Shown piece after piece: positions 55,304-64,000 of a stretch of DNA of 64,000 nucleotides; the first letter of the stretch is position 1; every line of letters starts with the position of its first letter. The DNA is from Mesotaenium endlicherianum. Lineage: Eukaryota > Streptophyta > Zygnematophyceae > Zygnematales > Mesotaeniaceae. The notes under the pieces were generated by a model. That model ran no database searches. It saw nothing but the letters and a program-made list of their open reading frames with translations, and was not told where the DNA came from. The stretch is taken from the NCBI GenBank assembly GCA_009602735.1, contig WELA01003924.1, forward strand, positions 1 through 64,000. Reading direction: 5' to 3'. The position numbers were made by a program, and so were the translations under genes.

Positions 55304-58300
55304 GTGGTATCGGAGCAGTTATCACAGTCTTCTTTGTATGGTAAGGACAAGGTCTCAAACTAGCAACTCCCGAGACATGGAGAACCAGGATAACGAGAAT
55401 GTCGAAAACCAGGCGGAAAGCCATGTAACGGGAAACCGTACCTATTCTGAAGCAGTAGCAAATACTGCAGCTAGAGAGGCTGCGGATGAGGCAGCTGCTA
55501 TTGCCGCAGTCGCAGCACAGCAAGCTGAGGAGGAGAGAAACAGAGTAGAAGCTGAAAATTTAGCAAAGGCCGCTGAAGATACAGAAAGGAGGGAAGGACA
55601 GCCAGCTGACGAGCGCACTGTTGAAGAACTTATGGTTTCAAGAGCCAATGTTCGGAACCCACCTCCTGCTGTACAACTCTATATACCCCTAGGTCAAATA
55701 CGTGACCGGTTAATGCGGCAGGAATTGCAGCTGCAGGAGCGAGAGGGATTGTTGAGGACACTACTCAACGAGTAGATGCCAATCCTGCTGCTGCATTTGC
55801 TAATCTACCACCCCAGAGTGTAGACTTGGGAGCAAATGTTCGTTGCAAATATTCGTTGCATTGTTCGTTCGAATGCAGTCGCAAATGGCGACCATGTATC
55901 AGTCGCAGCAGGAGGACAAAAGAATCATAATGTCCCTACTGTGGGACAGAGACCAACTAGGGTCTCTCACCACTAGTGGTGGTGGCCGAGGGCCTAGTAA
56001 GCCCAAGCCGAAACCTTCCCAGGACTATGATCCTGAGGGAAACAGAAAATATTACCTGATCAAGTTTCTCGCGGATGTTGAGCAGTGGCTGGAGAACTAC
56101 CCAGAACTGCAAGATTACGAGAAGGTCAGGCACACCGGTGCGCTACTGAAAGGCAGTGCCGCAGACTGGTGGCTTTACTGGAAGGAAGAGCGTAAGGCTC
56201 GGCAACTCGGTGACCCTACGTGGGTAGAGTTTGTCGAGAAGTTGCATGAGAAGTTTGATGTCATCAACCAGCAGGAGAAAGCTATCTATGCGATGATCTC
56301 CCTGACACTGAAGCAGACCACTTCAGTTGCTGAGTTTGCTCAAAAGTTCCAAGAGAACATGATGAAGCAGCCTGATTTGCCAGAACGGTATAGGATAGCA
56401 TACTTCAGGTATGGCTTGAAATCCGAGGTCTCTGGTCATTTTGCTGAGAAAAAGTATGAGAAACTGGCTGACTTGATCCAGGATGCTGACGCCTGGGATC
56501 AGCAGCAGTTCAATCACAAGCGCCAGAGTAACGCTTTGGTGTCTAAGATTGTCAAAAAGCCCCACGGTTCCTACAATGCAGTTGAAGGAGACCAGGCTGA
56601 GGATAATCAGGGTGATGAATATGAGTATGAGTACAATGCTATTCAGTCTAGAGGTAGAGGTGGTCCCTCTCGAGGTGGCTATGGAAGGGGTGGTGGTAGG
56701 ACTAAGCCGAGACCAGCCTCAGCAAAATCTACTTGCTACCATTGTCAGCAGAAAGGCCACTACAGAGAACAGTGTCCGGTCAAGCACCTGCCTAAGGTCG
56801 AGAGAAAAGACCAGCCTTTAAAAGACAGCAACAGTCAGTAATCCAGTCTACTGACTGTGAGGATGCTCAAGATAGTGAGTCGTTACTAGCTGCCCTCGTA
56901 GCGGGCATTATGGGTCCTGCTGAACTGGATTCACTATGCATGCCTGACAACCAGATAAAGGAGACCATCAGCAATATGGACGTCCAGAGAGTGCACACTT
57001 CGGATGCTCTTGTTCCACCTGATGTCCAACATTTCTTTGCTAAGTCAGGAGAACAATGCGAAAGTCAGGAAAAGACAGTCCCCCCTATCCTACTGCATTG
57101 CATGATTGCAGGTAGGAAGGTGAGGGCATTTGTTGACGGAGGGGCGTCACATACTTTTATCCACAAGGACTTAGGTAAGCGGCTAAGGCTGCCTACTGTC
57201 ACCCAAGGGAATAGAAAAATATTCCTTGGAGATGCCTCAAGTATCCCGGGAGGAGTTATAACCAAGCCTATTGAGGTCCAGTTAGGTTCTGGCATTGCAA
57301 TTCTAACTGAAACGCCTACATTTGAGGTACTCAACACTGGCTTTCATGATCTCGTGCTAGGCAGGTCCTGGCTTAATAGTCATCAAGCTGAAGTGTGTTG
57401 GAGCAGAGGTACAGTCAAAGTGAGAGGAGCCAATGATGGCCAGACTGACTTGGCACCCACCAGTGCTCTTCCTCTTGTCCTGTGTGGATGGCAAATGAAG
57501 GAAAAGAAGAGGCTTCTAGAAGGATGCTAGTTGCTGAATGCAATGGAGTTCGTCAAAAGCTGGAACCAGAAGAAAGACAAAATGTTCTGTCTTCTGCTAA
57601 GAGAGGTACCTCCTCAACCTGAAGAAGTGGTTGAGAAAAAGGTAAGCCCTCCGGAGCACCCTACTGCTGCAAAAATTGTTGCTCAGTACACTGATGTATT
57701 TAATATGCCTCCAGGACTACCCCCTAAGAGGGAGATAGATCATAGGATTGATCTATTACCTGGGAGTCAGCCACCCTGGCAACGCACGTATGGCTTGTCT
57801 TATGTGGAGAGCAAGGAGTTGAAAACACAGATTGCAGAGCTTGAGGAAAATGGTTATATTTCTCCCAGGTAATTCACCTTCCGGCGCACCCATCTTATTT
57901 GTTAAGAAAAAGGATGGCACTATGCGGATATGTGTGCATTACAGAGCCCTGAACAGAATTACAGTAAGGAACAAGTATGCTTTATCCAGGATCGAGGACT
58001 TGCTTGATACCCTGTCAGGTGCTAAGGTGTTCAGTAAGATAGATCTCAAGAGTGGTTATCATCAAATCAGAATCGCTGAAGGGGATGAACACAAGTTTGC
58101 CTTTCGTACACGTTATGGACACTATGAGTTCAACGTGATGCCATTTGGACTGACTAATCCTCCTGCTACCTTCATGGGTGCTATGAATGACATTTTCAGA
58201 CCTTATTTGGATAAGTTTGTGCAACTTTTCCTGGATGATATTTTAATTTTCTCTAAAGATGAAGCTCAGCACACTGAACACTTAAAGACAGTCATGGACA

Positions 58301-58567
58301 TTCTGCGGCAAAATTACTTATACGCTAAAATGAGCAAGTGTGATTTCTTTAAGGAAAGTAGTGTATTCTTAGGCCACGTTGACAGTAAAGAGGGCATCAG
58401 TGTGGATCCTAAGAAAGTCCAGACCATAAGGGACTGGCCAGTACCACAGTCTGTCTCTGAAGTTAGATCCTTCCTTGGGTTGGCTAACTACTATAGGAGA
58501 TTTATTGAGAATTATTCCACAAAGGCCAGTAAACTGACTGACCTTACTAAGAAAGACATAGGGTATG
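54572..58567 (+). mobile_element. Ty3/Gypsy family A, copy A4, inside B2
   Basis: Best family A copy here. LTR 54572-55303, primer site 55305-55316, and gag from 55338 (MVRTRSQTSNSRDMENQ). The gag domain (WLENYPELQDYEKV, MMKQPDLPERYRIAYFRYGL) is followed by one CCHC knuckle CYHCQQKGHYREQC (near 56.73 kb). Protease is MIAGRKVRAFVDGGASHTFI (near 57.1 kb) and reverse transcriptase is [20 protein letters not shown] and [13 protein letters not shown] (57.9-58.5 kb). It is cut at 58567 by B3, so the rest is not in view. Broken, about three or four breaks in the visible part. Confidence 0.88.
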
Positions 58568-59069
58568 TGTAGTAATTTGAGTTATTATACATTAGTTTGC
58601 ATATATTTTAATGTTTCAAATATATTTGGAGTAGTATTGTGTGGAGTCAAGTGTGAATAGGTACTCTAGTAACTTGGTTCATGTCCTTTGAACCTTCCAA
58701 GGCATTTTCGAAGTTAGAGGACAGACCTAGAAGAACTCCATGTGGCAAAAGTCAAATGTGCCATTTTTAGGTCAAAAGGACATGTGTACATTATTCTAGA
58801 AAGAGGTGGCAAGTTTTGGGATGTGTTGGGTGCCAACACATCAACATACACCTTCCTAGAAATTACTTATGTAGCAAGTATATAAACAAGAGCTAGAACA
58901 TAGAAAGACATTCCAGAATCACTCTTGTACTTGCCAAAATCCAGAAATATATTAACTTTCAAGAAGCCATCTCTCTTTCAAGAAGCTACCACTTGTGTTC
59001 AAAGATCCTTGTCTTGAATAGATAAAGTATTCTGTTTTACTAAGTACTTTATCTATCTGTTTCACTACA
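58568..59069 (+). repeat. 5' LTR of copy B3
   Basis: 502 bp, very close to the two B1 LTRs, with the same TATATAAA box. It starts within the RNase H-side pol sequence of A4. Confidence 0.9.
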
Positions 59070-62000
59070 GTGGTATCGGAGCTAGGCACTTTGGTAGTAC
59101 AAGAAGATGGCCGATCCTCAAGACCAACAGCAAGCTTTCGAAGGAAGCCCTTCCTCTCCAAGACACCCTCCTCCAGCGCCGATGGGAGAGCCCACTCAAG
59201 GAAATCTGCAACAACAAGAAGCACCACAAGGAGGAGCACACCCTCCTCCAGCGTCGATGGGAGAGCCTACTCAAGGAAATCTGCAACAACAAGAAGCACC
59301 ACAAGGAGGAGCCACAAGAGCCAACGAGAGCAAAGAAACTCATCAAGCCCGGCAAACCCGACACTTTCAACCTCGGGAAAGGTGCCAACCTGAATTTATG
59401 GCTCTACCAAGTGGAGACGTACCTCGCGTTTCTTGAAGTACCCGAGGAGGACTACGTTCCCTTTGCCGTTACCTTACTTAGAGAAGCAGCAACATCATGG
59501 TGGCGTAACTATCAAGCGGCTATATATCAAGCTATGGCGCACCCCATGCTCGGCCAAGAGCCCCCACCATCATATGCAAGATGGGCAGATTTTCGTGAGG
59601 CCCTCAAGAAGCAATTCATGCCCATCAATGCGGAGAAGATTGCCCGAGGAAAGCTCCACCATCTCAAGCAAACGACGTCCGTTCAAGAGTATACATCCAG
59701 ATTTCACGCCCTCACTCTTGAGATCCCCAACATGTCTCTCGAGGAGAAGATTGACCGTTAAAGGAAGTGGCAAAGGAAGTGGAATTACGCGACTTGACGG
59801 ACTTCTCAAAGATCATTGAAGTGGCCCAAAAGGTGGATACCTTGGATTTCAAGCACTCCGTGCCTTCATCTTCACGGGTACCGGCGACGCGGGTGTACGC
59901 AGCCCCTTCCACATCAGAATCTGGACCCACACCCATGGAAATCACAGTTATTAAAAGGGACCCCGCGGCTGCTCGAAAGAGTGGAAGACCCTCCAATGAC
60001 GCTTATGATGCAAGAAACCAGCAAGGAGTGAAAGCAAGACTCTCCCCGGCTAAAAAAGAAGCTCTCATGACGGCTGGACTATGCTTTTATTGCAAGGAAA
60101 AGGGCCATCGTGCACTCTCATGCCCCAAAAAGTTGTCAAAAAACGGACAGCGCCGGTAGGCCAGGAGCCTACCACCCCAAGACCCACTTCACGAGAAGGC
60201 AACACGCCAAGTGAGGTGGAGACCCCCGTTGAAGACGACGTTCCAGCCCCAATGAGTTTGAGAGGTTACCTTGGAGGAGAGAAGGTCCACATCTTGGTGG
60301 ATAGCGGAGCTCAAGGCAACTTCATTGCTGCAGATTTTGCCACCAAGCACGGTATTACTATGCGAACTCTTGACCACGACGAGGAGATTATGATGCCCGA
60401 TGGATTCTCCTATACTACCCCTTCCAAGAAGACGTACCCCTTGGCACTCTCTATCAAGTCCTTCAAGGATAGAGTAGTGTTCTCCCCCATGCAATTGGGC
60501 AAGTACGACGTCATCCTAGGGACGCCTTGGTTGACCAAGCACAACCCCCAAGTTGATTGGAGGACCGGTACTATCAAGATCAAGAATGACATCACTTCAA
60601 GAATCTGTATTTTGCGCGCAATCCAGAATATCCAGACCCAAGACATCCAGAAGCCGGCACACGAGATACTATTGTCCGCCCTCCAACTCAAGAGACTTGT
60701 GAGGAAGGGACACGAGCTTCTTTTGGCCTTGATCACGCCAAAAGACATCAAGAAAGACATCGAGAGTCAAGAAGGCAGCCCCGTTCCCAAGGAGATACAA
60801 GAAGTCTTAGAAAACTACAAAGAAGTGTTCTCCCCGGAATTGCCCAAGGGCCTACCCCAAAAAGATTCGTAGACCACAAGATAGAGTTGGAGCCCGGAAG
60901 CAAGCCCATCTCTCGACCTGCGTTCAAAATGTCATACACGGAGCTAGACGAAGTCAAGAAGCAAATCAAGGAGCTACTGGAGCATGGCTTCATTCGACCT
61001 AGCAAGTCGCCATTTGGAGCCCCGGTGCTATTCGTCAGGAAGAAAGATGGTACCTTGAGGATGTGTGTGGACTATCGCGCCCTCAACAAGATCACCATCA
61101 AGAATCGATACCCGCTGCCGCGCATGGATGAGCTCATGGACCGGCTGGTTGGAGCCAAGTACTTCACGAAGATTGACTTACGGAGCGGCTACCACCAGAT
61201 TCGCATCGCAGAACCGGACATAGAGAAGACGGCATTCAGGACAAGATATGGACATTTTGAGTTCATGGTCCTGCCATTTGGACTCACCAACGCGCCAGCA
61301 ACTTTCATGACTATGATGAACACCATATTTCAGCCCATGTTGGACAGATTTGTGGTGGTATTCATCGATGACATCCTTATCTACAGCAAGACCCTTGAAG
61401 AGCATGCGAGACACTCGAAAGAAGTCCTTGAAGTATTGAAGCAAAACAAGCTATTTGCGAACGAGTCAAAGTGCGAGTTTGCCAAACAAGAAGTGGAGTT
61501 CCTAGGTCTCCACGTGACCGCTGATGGCATCAAGATGGACCCCAAGANTAAGAAGACCATGGTGGTGGAGGAATGGCTAACCCCCACGACCAAGAAAGAA
61601 CTCCAGTCATTCTTGGGATTTGCCAATTGGTACAGAAAATTCATCCAAGGCTTCTCGCACATAGCAGCCCCCCTGACAGATCTACTCAAGAAGGGCAGGC
61701 TATATACATGGACCAAGAAAGAGGAAGAGGCATTTCAAGAGTTAAAGCGAAGATTGACCACATCCCCGGTGCTCACACTCCCAAGTCCAAACCCAGATTG
61801 GCCCTTCCACGTCATCACCGATGCATCTTCCTATGCAATAGGAGCAATCCTGCTTCAAGACCAAGGCAAGGGACTGCAGCCCATCGCCTACGAGTCAAGG
61901 AAGCTAAATCCAGCCGAGCAAAATTATACAACCACGGAGCGAGAGGCATTGGCGATTGTACATGCCTTGAAGGTTTGGCGCTGCTACGTTGAAGGACGCA

Positions 62001-64000
62001 AAGTACTGGTCACCACGGACCACGAGGCGTTAAAGCACCTCCAAACGCAGCCGTATCTCTCAAGGAGACAAGCAAGATGGAGCGGATACTTGCAACAATA
62101 CAACATCACGATTCAGTACCAGCCCGGCAAGACAAACCCGGCTGACCCCCTCTCAAGACTGCAATTAAATGCAGTGATGGTATCCCTGAAGACAGATCTG
62201 GAAGCTCGATTTTCAGCCGCCTATGAAAGAGACCCTTACTACAAGAACGGAGAAGCAGCCTTGGACCCATGCAAGAAGCAAGAAGGCAATTATTGGGTGA
62301 GGCAAGATACGGGCCAGAGATGTGTTCCTAATGACTTAGACCTCCGGCTCTTGCTTCTACGAGAAGCACACGACAACCCTCTTGGAGGACACTTTGGAAT
62401 CCTAAGGACCACGGGCGTTCTAGCTAGGACTTATTGTTGGCCAGGCATGTCTAAGCAAGTCAAGGAGTACTGCAGGAGCTGTGACACATGCCAAAGAATC
62501 AAGCCATCATCGCAAAAGGCGGGAGGACTCCTCCAACCACTACCAATCCCCGAAAGACAATGGACGGACATCTCAATGGACCTTATCGTGGACTTGCCCG
62601 TGACACCTCGAGGCCATAATGCAATACTCACGGTGGTGGACAGACTTACCAAGATGGCTCATTTTATTCCCACGACGACTAAGGCTACAGCACCACAACT
62701 TGCAAGACTCATCTTTGACAACATCTTCCGACTCCATGGACTACCATCAAGAATTGTGTCAGATAGAGATCCAAGATTCACAAGCCATTTCTGGAAAAAT
62801 CTCTTCAAGAACTTGGGTACATCGCTGGATATGTCTACTGCCTACCACCCACAATCAGATGGGCAAACCGAGCGTATGAATCGTACCCTAAAGACCTCTC
62901 TAAAGGCCTACGTGTCTACCCTCGAGCAAGACTGGGACATGTACTTGACCCCCCTCGAGTTTGCCTACAACAACACTACGCAGGCCTCTACCCAAGAGTC
63001 CCCATTCTTCCTCAACTATGGCTTCCATCCGACCACGCCACTGAGCTTCACGGCTGGCCATGATGAAGTACCTGCAGCCACAGATTTTATGGAGACATTA
63101 GAAGCAGCCCTTACAGCAGCGAAGAAAGCTCTACAACACGCGCAAGATGCTCAAGCAAGAGTGGCGAACAGATCCAGAAGAGAAATTACGTACAGAGTGG
63201 GTGACAACGTGTTACTATCATCCAAGAACATTTCCCTGAACAACAGGCCTGCCGGCAGCAAGTTCTCTCCCAAGTATTTGGGACCCTTCAAGATTATCCA
63301 GCAAGTCAACCCCGTTGCTTTCAAGCTAGAACTTCCCCAGACTATGCACATCGACCCCGTATTCCACGCTTCCCTCTTCAAGCCATATGTGCAACCCGAC
63401 AACAAGTTCCCAGGACGTGTGACAACCCCACCAGCCCCAACAATAGTGGATGATCATTTGGAGTACGAAGTGGAAGACATAGTGGCTATGAGAAATTTCA
63501 GGAGACAGCAGCAATACTTGATCAAGTGGAAAGGATATCCAGATTCGGAGAATAGTTGGGTGGCGGCGCACTACCTTGACAAAGTTCAGAGAAAGTTGAA
63601 GCGCTTCCATGCCGCCAACCCCCATCTTGGACCAGCCCCAAGTCTCTCTACTAGAAGCCCGAAGACTTCAGGGAGGCAGCCTGCCACCATCAAGAAGCAG
63701 CAGAAGACCCCTTGGAGGCAGCCTGCAAGAACAAGAAAGAGGAAAAATTGACATTAGACACTCTTCTCTTCTCGCAGTTTCTGGACAGAAAACTAAAACT
63801 GCTACTGGTAATAGGTCTCTGCATAATAAATTCTGAAAATTTACCTGGCTGTAGTCCATGAGTAGCCGGTCATTTAGAGTCCAAGTTTGCTCAATTTGGA
63901 GCACTGGTGAGAGAGATATGATGCTCTAAGTAGAAGGGGGTCAGGCTGCTGGCATTGTTAGGACAGAATATGCCTTCTGACATTGTGCCTTCCCCTGAAC
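58568..64000 (+). mobile_element. Chromovirus family B, copy B3, inside A4 (runs off the window)
   Basis: LTR 58568-59069, primer site 59071-59082, gag from 59107, pol from about 60.1 to 63.75 kb with protease, reverse transcriptase (FIDDILIYS), RNase H, integrase and chromodomain as in B1, then the untranslated 3' interior to the window end. Very close to B1: by eye hardly any difference from about 61.75 kb on. One ambiguous base (n) stands at 61548. Broken: a shorter gag than B1 and a few breaks. Confidence 0.9.

Overview
The window is a repeat-rich stretch of a eukaryotic, plant-lineage genome. A streptophyte (charophyte) alga such as Chara is the best guess. The reasons are: one intron-rich gene for a land-plant-like ascorbate oxidase; many Ty3/Gypsy elements primed by a plant-type initiator Met-tRNA site (TGGTATCGGAGC); and a Gypsy element that carries a C5 cytosine methyltransferase, a kind reported from charophytes. 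The species is inference. No rRNA, tRNA or CRISPR was recognised.

Layout. 1-1221: 5' end of a minus-strand Gypsy element (family A). 1222-8579: a decayed piggyBac transposase split by a 5.8 kb DNA transposon (2502-8269). That transposon has 36-37 bp inverted ends starting CACATGCA, a plus-strand transposase with RAG1/Transib-like catalytic and zinc residues at RAG1 spacing, and a convergent minus-strand zinc-ribbon/coiled-coil gene. 9325-13830: a chromovirus 3' end, a coiled-coil pseudogene split by a 499 bp TRIM element, and an integrase fragment. 15180-25024: an old minus-strand LTR element (H) hit by a family A element and by a whole chromovirus (B1, 18081-24760, GATAC target duplication). 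25614-33537: a GC-rich Gypsy-like element (F) with gag, protease and a PHD finger. About 34440-45090: a related element (E) with protease, cytosine methyltransferase, RT, RNase H, integrase and PHD finger, interrupted by a small inverted-repeat element and by another family A element. 47380-50918: the only recognisable host gene, an ascorbate-oxidase-type multicopper oxidase in 12 exons. 52919-64000: a three-level nest in which B2 contains A4, which contains B3.

How it works together. Nearly everything apart from the oxidase is mobile DNA, and the nesting gives a relative order of insertion. Three things stand out. One is a RAG1-like transposon outside animals with a tail-to-tail second gene. 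The second is a retroelement lineage pairing a DNA methyltransferase with a histone-reader-type PHD finger. The third is a chromovirus with a textbook -1 frameshift signal at its gag-pol overlap. All identifications are by eye from motifs; no database search was possible.
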